NCBI GenBank assembly: GCA_039707655.1
Contig: CM077676.1
Coordinates: forward strand, 241,508,866 to 241,572,865
Direction: 5' to 3'
From: Elymus sibiricus
Taxonomy: Eukaryota; Streptophyta; Magnoliopsida; Poales; Poaceae
Length of the DNA stretch: 64,000 nt
Of the stretch, positions 47,517-58,399 are shown piece after piece. The notes below the pieces were generated by a model. It did no database searches, had not been told where the DNA came from, and saw nothing but the letters and a program-made list of their open reading frames with translations. The stretch's first letter is position 1, and every line of letters starts with the position of its first letter. The position numbers and the translations under genes are program-made.

Positions 47517-50389
47517 ACCCTCGCGGTTACACGGATGGTTGCGGACAGGTGCGCGGTCATGTTGTTCATGACGTTTGTGACCCGTCGTGGCACACGGCAT
47601 GGCACATGTACCAGACTGGATGCACAGACGTATGTGCCAAGAGGGAACGTTCATGTGCCCGACGAGGACGTCGGTTCCTCTGAGTGGGGGTGTATGAACC
47701 ACACAGAGCCCTGCACCGCTTCGTCCAACGTCCGCCCCGTCCCGGTACCCCCGACGTCCGCTTCTTCGCCTGGACTGTGTTGTCCCTCGATTCAAACGGG
47801 ACCGTGCCGTCCGCCTGCACCGAGCCATCCCGTCCTCCATACCCAATGTGAGCGCTCCCACCTATTCAGCGCCCAGTGCGCCATATACTATCTTACGCTC
47901 GTGTCTGTTAGGCCCAGCTGCAGACGATTCGGCCAGAAACGTATTTTTTTCCCGTGGACGAATTTGTCTAATTATCCAGGGAATTGCAGATTTACAGAAA
48001 AACCCTCATACTTCATGCATATAATAACTAATTAACCGTGCATCGGATTAAAATGATTCATATATGTAAAATGCTTAGAATTTCATGTAGTTTCACAATA
48101 TCCAACTTTCATCCATGTTAAAAATGTTTAAAATTGCTGTTTGCATTAATTTGCATAAATAACTTGCTAAAATGGTTTATTTTATAACTAAATAATTGTA
48201 GCTCCGAATTAAATAAACTTTATATGTAAATGTGGTAGAAAAATGTGTAGAATAACATGGTGCACTTTATTTTGATGTTTAACAACATTAAAATTGTGTT
48301 TTAGGCAGAACAGTACCAAATTCGAAATTTACATATGGGGATTTTCCGGAATTGTTTTGTGTTGTTTCCGGCCTCATTTAAATTGCCTAGATAGGTAGTA
48401 TAATTATGGTTCACCTCTTGCCATGATTAACAACATTTAATCTTGTTGAGTACATAAACAAGAGTGAACTAAATAAATTGAATGTGGAGTTTCGTCAATA
48501 TGCAACTCGTTGCATATTGAGCTTCACTTAATGTGTAGTAGTTGATTGTTGCACTTTGCCATGCCATGCCTCATTAAACTTGACACGCATCATACTTGGT
48601 TGTGCATAATGCCATGATTATGTTGGTGTGTTTACCATGTTGTTTGTTTCTTGCTGGTTGTGCTTCTTCTCGATAGTCCGGATGCGTTGCGAAGTGTGAG
48701 GATTCATTCGTCTACGTTCCGTTCGACTACTTCACGGATTCGGTCTTCTTCCTAGCGGGATTTCAGGCAAGATGATCATTACCCTGGATACCACTACTAT
48801 CTTTGCTTGCTAGTTGTCTCGATGCTATCGCTATGTCTCGCTACCTATCACTTGTTTGTCAGCCTCGCAAAATGCCATGATACAGCCTCTAACCTCCACT
48901 ACCCAGCAAACCGTTGTTTGGCTAAGTTACCGCTTTGCTCAGCCCCTCTTATAGCGTTGCTAGTTGCAGGTGCAGTTTCAGGTTGTTCCATGTTGGGACA
49001 TGGATATCATGGGATATCACATTATCTCTTATTTAATTAATGCATCTATATACTTGGTAATGGGTGGAAGGCTCGGCCTTTTGCCTAGTGTTTTGTTCCA
49101 CTCATGCCGCCCTAGTTTCCGTAATACCGGTGTTATGTTCCTTGATGAGCGCTTCTAACACATGTGGGGCATATGGGAACCCCCCTGTCCATTCGTTTTA
49201 GGATAAACTTCTCCAGCAAGGCCCAACACTGGTTTTACCATTTGCCTAATAACAACTAAAACTTGCATAGGGACCTGCCGGCCCCCGTGGATAATTAATC
49301 AACAACTCGGGCCAGTGCTCCTCATGAGTGTTGGTCCACCTACCTAGCAGTCGGCAGAGCCTCCTCGGGGCAACTCGAGTTCTTTTGGCTACCGTCCACT
49401 ATGCATAGACGGATGATGCCCGTAGATAGAGAGTGCGCGGCTCTAGATGCGGATCTGGCTCACCGGGAGGTCTTGCTGGTTTAGTTTTACCTGTTACAAG
49501 TGGCTTGTCCACCAGGATTCCTTATCGTAAGCATCGTGTTATCATGGTGTGAGGATGTTCCATCGGATGCGTGTGGTAATTTATAATGGACTACTTGGAG
49601 CACCCCTGCAGGGTTAAATCTTTCACGAAGCCGTGCCCGCAGTTATGTGGCGACTTGGAAATTTATAACCTCCGGTTGTAGAGAACTTGACACTAATTCT
49701 AATTAAAATACACCAACCGTGTGTGTAACCGTGATCGTCTCTTCTTGTGAGGTTTGAACCAAGAAGTGAACACGGTGGGGTTATGTTTGACTCGTAAGTA
49801 GGTGTTCAGGATCACTTCTTGATCATTACTAGATTGCGACCGTTATGCGTAGTTTACTCTTCTTATTCTTGTACTCATAAGTTAGCCACCATACAATGCT
49901 TAGTGCTTGCTGCAACCTCACCACCTTACCCTTCCATACCCATTTAAGCTTTGATAGTCTTGCTACCCATGGTTATGGGATTGCTGAGTCCTTGTGGCTC
50001 ACAGATTACTACAACAACAGATGCAGGTATAGGTAATGCGATGATCTGACGTGAGAGCGATGTTCGTTTGCCTTTGGAGTTCTTCTCTGCTTATTCTTCT
50101 TCATCGATCTTGGGATAGGTTCCTGGTCGGCAGCCTGGGCTAGCAGGGTGGATGTCGTTCATGTTTTTCGTTTGTGTTTCATCCGTAGTCGGATTCTGCT
50201 CTCATGTATGGTGTTTGCTATGTATTGATGTATTCCTGCGATGACTGTATGTATTTGTATGCATCCACATCTATTATGTACATGGTACGATGTAATGATA
50301 TCCACCTTGCAAGCGTCTTCGATATGCACTTCTATCCCTGGTGGGGCCTCCGAGTCCCTCGAGGATAGGATCGCATATTGGGCGTTACA

Positions 50390-50750
50390 AGTGTACTCCT
50401 TATCAGCCTTGTCAGCAGCAGCCCACCGTGCTTGAATCTCCGCCCGGCTCTCCTCAGCAGCGCGTGCGGCCGCTTCTTTCTTACGGCGGCGGGACTCTCT
50501 TTTCTTGAGTGCTTTCTGCCTTTTCCGCTCCTTTTGTGCGGATTTGGCCTCCTCTTTCTCCACCGCCCATTCGGCCATGGCAGCTTCAAAGTCCACCCAC
50601 GTAGGTGTGCAGTCGCAGGCGTCGATGAACTCGGCGCAGCGGGATGCCATTGCTTCTTTACCACTTAGTGTGCGGTCGCGGGCAGCGATGAACTCGGCGC
50701 GCCGGGATGCCATCGCTTCCTTACCAGTTAGTGTGCGGCGAGGTGGCATG
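50390..50750 (-). pseudogene. Basic coiled-coil ORF of the CACTA, cut by an LTR
   Basis: The minus-strand frame starts near 50750 (MPPRRTLTGKEAMASRRAEF). It contains two copies of a unit of about 19 residues (LTGKEAMASRRAEFIAARD and LSGKEAMASRCAEFIDACD), then a Lys/Arg/Glu-rich helix with KRQKALKKRESRRRKKEA, and runs into the LTR end at 50389. The C-terminus is lost or lies beyond the inserted LTRs. No known family is recognised. Confidence 0.4.
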
Positions 50751-50821
50751 GACGGCGACGCATGGAGAGAGCTCTGGGACGGAATGGCCGGACAACCGTA
50801 CGTACTGCGGTGGTTTTTTTG

Positions 50822-51170
50822 AGCATTCGAGATCTGATTCCCTATGAGAACCATGTGCGCTAACCCTATCTTGCTTTGCTTTCTGATTGGCCGGAACCCC
50901 AGCCACGTGGATCGCACATGTGGACCGTAGGATGCACCATGATCGAACGGCAATCCACATCCCTCCCATCACACCCGTGTAGTTGTAGCTGGGATTTGAC
51001 TTATATGCGCTAATTGTCAGGTAAATGCTATAAAGTGCTTAAGTATATCAAACGAGTCCTGAAATGCGCAAAAAATTCAAATCTAGCGGCAGATGGTGCT
51101 TGCGCACTGTGTAAATAGTTTGAAGGCGAAACGATAAAGTCACAGTAAATTCAAGTCCTAATTGCCATTT
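50822..51170. repeat. Flanking repeat block, copy 1
   Basis: The text TGATTGGCCGGAA, followed by CACACCCGTGTAG, AGCTGGGATTT and TCAGGTAAAT, recurs nearly unchanged at about 53050-53395. The two blocks bracket the 505-bp array. Confidence 0.8.
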
Positions 51171-51173
51171 ATC

Positions 51174-53030
51174 AATTTTCTAGAGTTGGAAAACGAATAA
51201 ACGACATGTTTGTGGTTGACTCTTGCCACACATGTCCTTGAAATCTCTCCCCATTTCCTCGTAAAAGGCATGCAAATTTACTAAACACCACAAGCATGAT
51301 TTTCCAAACCCTTTTTTTGCACTTTTTCATGGACCGATCGTGCGAAATTGAACTATGTGCATTAATGCCTAGAAAATGCACATAATGGCCCAAATATAGT
51401 AAATTAGAGCAAAAAAGTGCCAAATTTGAACACGGTGCATGATAGGGTCTATGTTGATCATAGAAAAAAACTCAAGGACAAACGACGAAGGAACTTTGGA
51501 TTCCCCTTCGAACTTGGTGATTTCCCTCTCGAAACCACCAAAACTTCCTTTTGTGATGGTTCGGTCTATGAAGAGCTTCTACAACTACATTTGTCGAACC
51601 TTCTCAAAACATTACCATGCTTTATTGAGGTCATACCATGGCACCATGCCAGGTATCATCTTTTTCAGGCATGTTTTTCAATTTTCTAGAGTTGAAAAAC
51701 CAATAAACGACACGTTTGTGGTTGACTCTTGGGACACATGTCCTTGAAATCTCTTACCATTCCTCGTAAAAGGCATGCAAATTTAGTAAATACCACAAGC
51801 ATGCTTTTCCAAAACGTTTTTGTGAAGTTTTCCATGGACCGAATTGTGCGAAATTGAATTATGTGCATTAATGCCTAGAAAATGCACATAACTGCCCAAA
51901 TATACTAAATTAGCCCAAAAAATCGCCAAATTTGAACACGGTGCAATATAGGGTGTATGTTGATCGTACAAAAAAACTCAAGGACAAATGACGAAGGAAG
52001 TTTGGATTCCCCTTCAAACTTGGTGATTTCCCTCTCGAAACCATGAAACTGCCTTTTGTGATGGTTCAGTTTATGAAGAGCGTGTACAACGACATTAGCC
52101 GAACCTTCTCAAAAAATTACCATGCTTTTCTAAGGTTGTACCATGGCACCATGCCAGGTATCATCTTTTTCAGGCATGTTTTTCAATTTTGTAGAGTCGA
52201 AAAACCAATAAACGACACGTTTGCGGTTGACTCTTGCCACACATGCCGTTGAAATCTCTCCCCATTCCTCATAAAAGGCATGCAAATTTAGAAAACACCA
52301 CAAGAATGATTTTCCAAACCATTTTTATGCAGTTTTTCATGGACCGATTGTGTGAAATTGAATTATGTGCATTAATGCCTAGAAAATGCACATAACTGCC
52401 CAAATATAGTAAATTTGCCCGAAAAGTGCCAAATTTCAACACTGTGCATTATATGGTGTATGTTGATCGTAGAAAAAACTCAAGGACAAACGACGAAGGA
52501 ACTTTGGATTCCCCTTCAAACTTGGTGATTTACCTCTCGAAACCACCAAAACTTCCTTTTGTGATGGTTCGGTTTACGAAGAGCGTGTACAACGACATTA
52601 GCCGAACTCTCTCAAAAAATTACCACGCTTTGTTGAGGTCATACCATGGCACCATGCCCGGCATCATCTTTTTCAGGCATGTTTTTCAATTTTGTACAGT
52701 CAAAAAACCAATAAATGACACGTTTGTCGTTGACTCTTGCGACACATATCATCGAAATCTCTCCCCATTCCATTGTAAAAGGCAAGGAAATTTAGTAATA
52801 CCACAAGCTTCATTTTTCATATTGTTATTGTGCACTTTTTCATGCACCTATCGTGCCAATTTGAATTATGCGCATCAATGCCTAGAAAATGCAAATAATG
52901 GCCCAAATATGGTAAATGAGCCCGAAAAAGTGCCAAATTTGAACACGGTGCGTTCTAGGGTCTATGTAGATCATAGAATAAAACACAAGGATGGACGACC
53001 AAGGAAAATTGGATTCCCTTGAAATCCTGG
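51174..53030. repeat. 505-bp satellite-like tandem array
   Basis: The marker AATTTT(C/G)TAGAGT-type phrase occurs at 51174, 51680, 52185 and 52688, giving a period of 503-506 bp and about 3.7 copies. The copies differ by many point changes, so the array is older than the 771-bp array. Open frames in it are not conserved in length and are probably non-coding. Confidence 0.9.
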
Positions 53031-53049
53031 TGATTTATTATCGCACACG

Positions 53050-53395
53050 GTTCATTTTCGCTTCTTATGAAAGCCGTGTGGGCTGACTCTATCGTGCGAT
53101 GCGTTCTGATTGGCCGGAAACCCAGCCACGCGGATCGCGTGTGTGGACCGTAGGATGCACCGCGATCGAACGGCAATCCACATCCCTCCCATCACACCCG
53201 TGTAGCTGTAGCTGGGATTTAACTTATATGCGCTAATTGTCAGGTAAATACTATAAAGTGCTTAAGTATATCAAACAAGTCCTGAAATGCGCAAAATATT
53301 AAAATCTAGCGGCTGATGGTGCTTGCGCACCGTGTAAATAGTTTGAAGGTCAAACGATAAAGTCACAGTAAATTCAAAGCCTAATTGCCATTTTA
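53050..53395. repeat. Flanking repeat block, copy 2
   Basis: It matches 50822-51170 with small changes and is preceded by CACTA-type words (ATTATCGCACACGG, ATCGTGCGATGCG). Confidence 0.8.
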
Positions 53396-53718
53396 TCATT
53401 TTGGAAACTCCGATTCTTCTTTTGAGATGCTCTCGTTTTCAAGGAGTTATCGTTACAACTTCTGCCAGAATTTGCCATTTTATTTACCACATAATACTGA
53501 GGTCATACTATGGCACTAGGGGCACCATGACAGGTATCATCTTTTTTAGGGATGTTTTTCATATTGCAAAATGAGATAATATATAGATATGCCAGCCCAT
53601 ACAATTGACATTTTGACATGCATGAACAAATAATCAATCGAGTATATATATGCTCAAATTGGTCCAGTGCCTAGTTCGAGGAGTAATTTACAAACCATTA
53701 TTACCTCCCTAATTTACA

Positions 53719-54318
53719 TCAATATAACAAAGCACCTTGATCGATCGAGGCTGGGGCAGCCTCGACATCGGTGATCGCAGGTACTGCATTGGGCGCAGCT
53801 CTCACCAGGGCTGCCACGACCGCCGGACATGCGTACATCGCCCCGGCGGCCTACGAGACATTGGCTCTCGCCAGGGCTGCCGTCACTGCCCCCAGGCCTG
53901 CACCAGCCACGCCCGGCGTTGCGCCCTCCTCCATCTCGGACATAAGTCTGCGCCTCGTGCGGCGGCCGCCACTACCGCAGTTGTCCTTGCGTTGTCACAG
54001 TTCCTGCTCCGCCGCCTGCACCATCCGCCGCACTCTCCGTCGAGCCCGAAGTATCGCCCGCTGGCGATCCCTAGCCACTTTCAGGATGACCCTGGCTAAC
54101 CTGGTGGCTTGCTCGTACTACGTTTCCTGCCTCGTCTGGCTGTCGTCGGGAGAGGCGGTGGCATGGCCGTCGACCGCAAAGCCGACCATCACGCCGGTAG
54201 CCTCGATTCCGCTATCGCCCAACTCCATTCGGTCGTCGGCCGTTGGGGCCGGGTATGTCGGTATGTGTGGGTAACAAGCTAGCAAGGAGATCAGTAGTGA
54301 GTCGCCGCCGCCGGCCAT
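53719..54318 (-). pseudogene. Ala/Arg-rich 200-codon frame with three in-frame stops
   Basis: From the ATG at 54318 (MAGGGDSLLISLLACYPHIP) one phase stays coding-like to a TGA at 53719-53721, interrupted by TAG at 54118, a TGA after MVQAAEQEL, and a TAG after LARANVS. The middle is basic and helical (RDRQRAILRARRRVRRMV) and the end is Ala-rich. No domain is recognised. It lies in the CACTA between subterminal-type repeats, so it may be a decayed captured or element gene. Confidence 0.4.
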
Positions 54319-54329
54319 TGTTGTGGTTA

Positions 54330-54890
54330 TTTATAGCTAGCTAACAGCTGGCTAGGGGATTGGGGATTTACAATTTACCACTATGGCTGGCGCTTGTGCG
54401 GGAAGGCATCGCTGGAGCGCGGGAAGACTAAGTGGAGCACACAATTCCCGACACACAACCGTATGCGGTATCACGTGTTATCACACACGTGTTAACATAA
54501 GGAAATGTATGTGTAACTTACAAATCATCACTCACGAGTACTCGCACCACGCATCGTGTGCGATGCTCCTACCATCGTAAACAACTCGTTTGCATTTTCG
54601 AAGGTTTTTGTACACACACATAATTGCACACGAAACATCCAGGTCCGTAGGGCGCCTAAGAGAATCCAGAATTTTCCAAGAATTTTAGTCGCACTTTCTT
54701 AATTAGCACCAATTGCCCGACTGTCTTTCTCATCGTTAAAAGTGTTTTTAGTTTTTAGTTTTTCCCCTCCCACGTATGAGCCAACCAACTACCTCCAAAA
54801 TTTAATTATGTTTGCATGCATGCGTGGTGGAAAAGGAAAACAACAAGGAAGTGGACAGTGATTCCACACTGGCAATTATAATAACCTAAT
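54330..54890. repeat. CACTA internal subterminal-type repeats
   Basis: Words such as TATCACACACGTG, CGTGTGCGATGC and ACACACATAATTGCACACG recur in both directions between two gene-like pieces. No gene is seen. Confidence 0.5.
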
Positions 54891-55220
54891 TAATGGGATG
54901 TGTTCATTGGCAATTTGGCGCGGTCAATTTTTTCACCTCGCCCACTCCATGTTCACCTTGGTTGCGCTCCTCCTCCTTCGCTCTCTATCCTCTCTTCGCT
55001 CTCTATCGTCTCTTTCCTCTCGCAGCCCCCAAATCTGGCCTTCCGCGCTCGCCTCCCCGCCTCACCCATTGGATTGCACCACGGATAACCCCCTAGATCC
55101 CCGCATCCCGCGGGCTTCCCTCTCGCTGTGGCCCGCGACACTGCCGCCGTTGAGTGAAACCCACATATCTATCAGAGGGGATCCATTGCTCTGGACTCAC
55201 AGATCGGTGGCGCAGAGGAC

Positions 55221-55758
55221 ATGCCGGGGCTGCGTTGGAGGTGGTGGGCAGCAAGGGCAAATCAGATCGAGGAAGTGAGGCATCGATTGGAGACATGTTC
55301 GAAGGAGTTGCGCATGGCGAGGCACATGGCGGAGGTGGAAGTCGATCTCAGGGCAGAGATGCTGAGGGATGTCAGCATCTGGCAGCGTCGCGCCGACTTG
55401 GAGCTGGCGCTAATGGTAGAGATCATATTCACGGAGTCGACTGCGGAGGAGAGAACGCGCATGCCTGCAGAATGGAATACGAAGCTGGTGTGGCTGTTCA
55501 GATGGGCGGTAGAAGAAGCCAAATTGCCCAACCTGCTGCAGCAGCGGCGCTGGGCATGCATCCTAGGCGAGGTGACCTGCCCTCCTTCCCCGCCAGATAC
55601 TGGATGAAGATCACCTCAAGTACGCGGCCATGGACGCGTACACATGCTACAAGATGTACAGGCGGATCGTTGACATGAGGAAGTGCCTCCTTGCTGTAGA
55701 CGACAAGGGATCGAGCCACAAGCAGAGCATTGGAGGCAAGTGTCACAACAAGAAGTAG
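55221..55758 (+). pseudogene. 3'-5' exonuclease-like (DEDD family) fragment in the CACTA
   Basis: Segment one (55221-55571, MPGLRWRWWAARANQIEEV) is helical and ends ACILGE. Segment two (55597-55758) reads ILDEDHLKYAAMDAYTCYKM, then YRRIVDMRKCLL, and ends in TAG. The YAAMDAY phrase resembles the last catalytic motif (YAAxDAY) of WRN/RNase D-type exonucleases. Between them, 55572-55596 starts GT and ends CAG but is only 25 nt, too short for a normal plant intron. The upstream catalytic motifs are absent, so no activity is expected. A plausible 5' UTR lies at 54950-55220. Confidence 0.45.
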
Positions 55759-56130
55759 TTGATATGATGATCGTTTCTCCTAGTTTATTATGCATGTACT
55801 TGTTTACTTAGATGTGCAAACGATATTTGTAGTCAGTTGTGTAATTGGATGTTTAATTTGGATATGCAATCATGTCCTTATAAGTATATATGTTGTTGTT
55901 CTGTAGACAGAGAGCGTAGACGTTGTGCAGACTGAGCAAATCACATCACACATGGATTAAACTACGGAACCCGTCGGTGATGATTTCATCAATCGCCGAC
56001 AATTGTTAACCAGCAAGCGTTTGCCCACAACACACACAGGTTATTAGCAGGAATCGTCTGTGTTGTTATCGGTCTTCCCACACATTTCTGATTACTGACA
56101 TGTTTGCCGCGTATCACACACATCTTGTTA
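55759..56130. other. CACTA sequence downstream of the exonuclease-like fragment
   Basis: AT-rich text (55760-55900), possibly a 3' UTR, passes into subterminal words. No gene is seen. Confidence 0.4.
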
Positions 56131-56619
56131 AGTTGAACCGTTTCTGTTGTGTTGGGTAATAGCAAACAGTTCATTCGAGTGAACCGCATGCCGTCTATCG
56201 CACGCACCTTGATCTGCCTGACCGTTTCTGTTGTGTTGCGTAATCACAAACAGTTCATCCGAGTGAATTGTATGTTGTGTATCGCACACACCTCGAACTG
56301 GCTACCCGTTTCTGTTGTGTTGGGTAATCACAAACAGTTCATCCGAGTGAACTGTATGCCGTGTATCGCACACACCACGAACTGGTTGACCGTGTTTTTT
56401 GTTCTGGCTTATCGCAAATAGTTCATATGGATCAACTGTATGCCACGTATCGCACATGCGTCTCTAATCTGAATCATTTTTTATTTCTCCGGCATCGCAA
56501 ATAGTTCGTCTTATTGGGGATGGTTTTTTTACGACACCGTTTGCGATTCATGCATCGCACACAGTTTGGTCACGGGGTCTCTGACTCATGTGTCCCATTA
56601 GCGGTCGCCTGCAGTAGTG
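56130..56619. repeat. CACTA right subterminal tandem repeats and terminus
   Basis: A unit of about 84 bp containing GTTTCTGTTGTGTTGGGTAA, then CAAACAGTTCAT and TATCGCACACACC occurs about four times (56130-56460). Shorter words follow and then the end, GCAGTAGTG at 56611-56619. Confidence 0.85.
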
Positions 56620-56622
56620 AAA

Positions 56623-56920
56623 TAACTAAATGATCTGATGCTAAGCTTACGGTTGGGTCTTGTCCATCATATCATTCTCCTAATGATGTGATCCCGTTAT
56701 CAAATGACAACTCATGTCTATGGTTAGGAAATCTTAACCATCTTTGATCAACGAGCTAGTCTAGTAGAGGCTTACTAGGGACACAGTGTTGTCTATGTAT
56801 TCACACATGTATTTAAGTTTCCGGTCAATACAATTCTAGCATGAATAATAAACATTTATCATGAATAAGGAAATATGATAATAACCAATTTATTATTGCC
56901 TCTAGGGCATATTTCCAACA
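56623..56920 (-). repeat. 3' LTR of the Copia element, inner part
   Basis: It continues the LTR after the CACTA element and ends (plus strand) GGGCATATTTCCAACA, the complement of the family start TGTTGGAAATATGCCC. A purine tract (minus strand AGTGGGAGAC, 56921-56930) borders it. Confidence 0.92.
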
Positions 56921-56953
56921 GTCTCCCACTTGCACTAGAGTCAATAATCTAGT

Positions 56954-58396
56954 TTACATCGTAATGAATCTAACACCCATGGAGTCCAGGTGCTGATCAT
57001 GTTTTGCTCGTGGAAGAGGTTTAGTCAACGGGTCTGCTACATTCAGATCCCTATGTACTTTGCAAAGTTCTATGTCTCCCTCCTTGATATAATCACGGAT
57101 GGAGTTGAAGCGGCGTTTGATGTGATTGGTCTTCTTGTGAAACCTGGGCTCCTTGGCAATGGCAATAGCTCCAGTGTTGTCACAAAAGATAGTCATTGGA
57201 TCTGATGCACTAGGTATAACTCCCAGATCGGATATGAACTCCTTCATCCAGACTCCTTCTTGCGCTCCTTCCGAAGCAGCTATGTATTCCGCTTCACATG
57301 TAGATCCCGCTACGACGCTTTGCTTGGAACTGCACCAACTGACTGCTCCACCATTCAATATAAATACGTATCCGGTTTGAGACTTAGAGTCATCCGGATC
57401 TGTGTTGAAGCTAGCATCGACGTAACCCTTTACGACGAGCTCCTCGTCACCTCCATAAACGAGAAACATATCCTTAGTCCTCTTCAGGTACTTAAGGATA
57501 TTCTTGACCGTTGTCCAGTGATCTACTCCTGGATCACTTTGGTACCTCCCTGCCAGACTTATGGCAAGGCACACATCAGGCCTGGTACACAGCATGGCAT
57601 ACATTATAGAGCCTATGGCTGAGGCATAGGGGATGACTTTCATCCTTTCTCTTTCTTCTACCGTGGTCGGGCTTTGAGTCTTACTCAACTTCACACCTTG
57701 CAACACATGCAAGAACCCTTTCCTCGACTGGTCCATTTTGAACTTCTTCAAAATCTTGTCAAGGTATGTGCTTTGTGAAAGTCCTATCAAGCGTCGCGAT
57801 CTATCTCTATAGATCTTGATGCCCAATATGTAAGCAGCTTCACCCAGGTCTTTCATTGAAAAACTCTTGTTCAAATAACCCTTTATGCTTTCTAGAAATT
57901 CTATATCATTTCCAATCAACAATATGTCATCCACATATAGTATTAGAAATGCTACAGAGCTCCCACTCACTTTCTTGTAAATACAAGCTTCTCCGTAAGT
58001 TTGTATAAAACCAAAAGCTTTGATCACCTCATCAAAGCGTATATTCCAACTCTGAGATGCTTGCACCAGTCCATAGATGCATCGCTGGAGCTTGCATACC
58101 TTGCTAGCACCTTTAGGATCGACAAAACCTTCCGGTTGCATCATATACAACTCTTCCATAAGAAACCCATTAAGGAACATTGTTTTGACGTCCATATGCC
58201 AGATCTCATAATCATAAAATGCGGCAATTGGTAACATAATTCTAACAGACTTAAGCATCGCTACGTGTGAGAAGGTCTCATCGTAGTCAACCCCTTGAAG
58301 TAGTCGGAAACCCTTTGCGACAAGTCGAGCTTTATAGACGGTGACATTACCATCAGTGTCTATCTTCTTCTTAAAGATCCATTTATTCTCAATGGC
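56954..58396 (-). CDS. Copia reverse transcriptase and RNase H (fragment of pol)
   Basis: From an in-frame TAG at 58397-58399 the frame is open to a stop at 56954. It contains YKARLVAKGF, the polymerase box FLILYVDDILLIGND with both aspartates, GLSQSTYLDKIL, IGSIMYAMLCTRPDV, and RNase H motifs (GYVDASFNTDPDD, AEYIAASE, IFCDNTGAIAIA). It would copy element RNA into cDNA and degrade the template. The first ATG in the open part is at 58258, but normal expression is as a polyprotein. RT looks complete, while the polyprotein upstream is broken. Confidence 0.9.
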   Translation of the reverse strand, partial: AIENKWIFKKKIDTDGNVTVYKARLVAKGFRLLQGVDYDETFSHVAMLKSVRIMLPIAAFYDYEIWHMDVKTMFLNGFLMEELYMMQPEGFVDPKGASKVCKLQRCIYGLVQASQSWNIRFDEVIKAFGFIQTYGEACIYKKVSGSSVAFLILYVDDILLIGNDIEFLESIKGYLNKSFSMKDLGEAAYILGIKIYRDRSRRLIGLSQSTYLDKILKKFKMDQSRKGFLHVLQGVKLSKTQSPTTVEERERMKVIPYASAIGSIMYAMLCTRPDVCLAISLAGRYQSDPGVDHWTTVKNILKYLKRTKDMFLVYGGDEELVVKGYVDASFNTDPDDSKSQTGYVFILNGGAVSWCSSKQSVVAGSTCEAEYIAASEGAQEGVWMKEFISDLGVIPSASDPMTIFCDNTGAIAIAKEPRFHKKTNHIKRRFNSIRDYIKEGDIELCKVHRDLNVADPLTKPLPRAKHDQHLDSMGVRFITM

Positions 58397-58399
58397 CTA

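Larger units (their letters stand above)
47236..47693 (+). mobile_element. Cassandra TRIM, one LTR plus internal region
   Basis: The LTR 47236-47500 (TGTGATAGCC to GGGCGTTACA, 265 bp) is followed by a tRNA-Met primer site and about 190 bp of internal sequence ending in a purine tract (GAGTGGGGG at 47682-47690). No second LTR follows. Cassandra is a published terminal-repeat retrotransposon in miniature without genes, whose LTRs carry a 5S rRNA segment. The 5-bp flank on the left is ATTTA, and no partner was found. Confidence 0.75.
46312..50389 (+). repeat. Sukkula-like LTR, 5' end uncertain, with nested Cassandra
   Basis: From about 46735 it is collinear with the LARD LTR (compare 14700 onward; GAAATTTACATATGGGGATT near 48320). 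It ends GCATATTGGGCGTTACA at 50389. The first 400 bp does not match the LARD LTR start. The 47236-47693 part is a Cassandra insertion, and 47694-48000 is unplaced. No primer site follows the end: the next bases are ORF sequence of the CACTA. Confidence 0.7.
37848..56619. mobile_element. CACTA-type DNA transposon, 18.8 kb, gene-fragment-bearing
   Basis: It sits precisely in a Copia LTR with a 3-bp AAA duplication. The right end is TAGTG (complement CACTACTGCAGG) and the left end reads CACTGATACTG, so the terminal repeats match only over the first four bases. Both sides are full of subterminal words such as ATCGCACAC and ACCGTGTG. I see no TNPD-like transposase motif in any frame, so it is probably non-autonomous. 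Inside are several gene-like pieces, two tandem arrays and later LTR insertions (42966-50389). Confidence 0.78.

Noticed and set aside
51417..53022. Open frames in the 505-bp array
   Set aside because: Their length changes between units and the differences show no preference for third positions. The array looks like a satellite.
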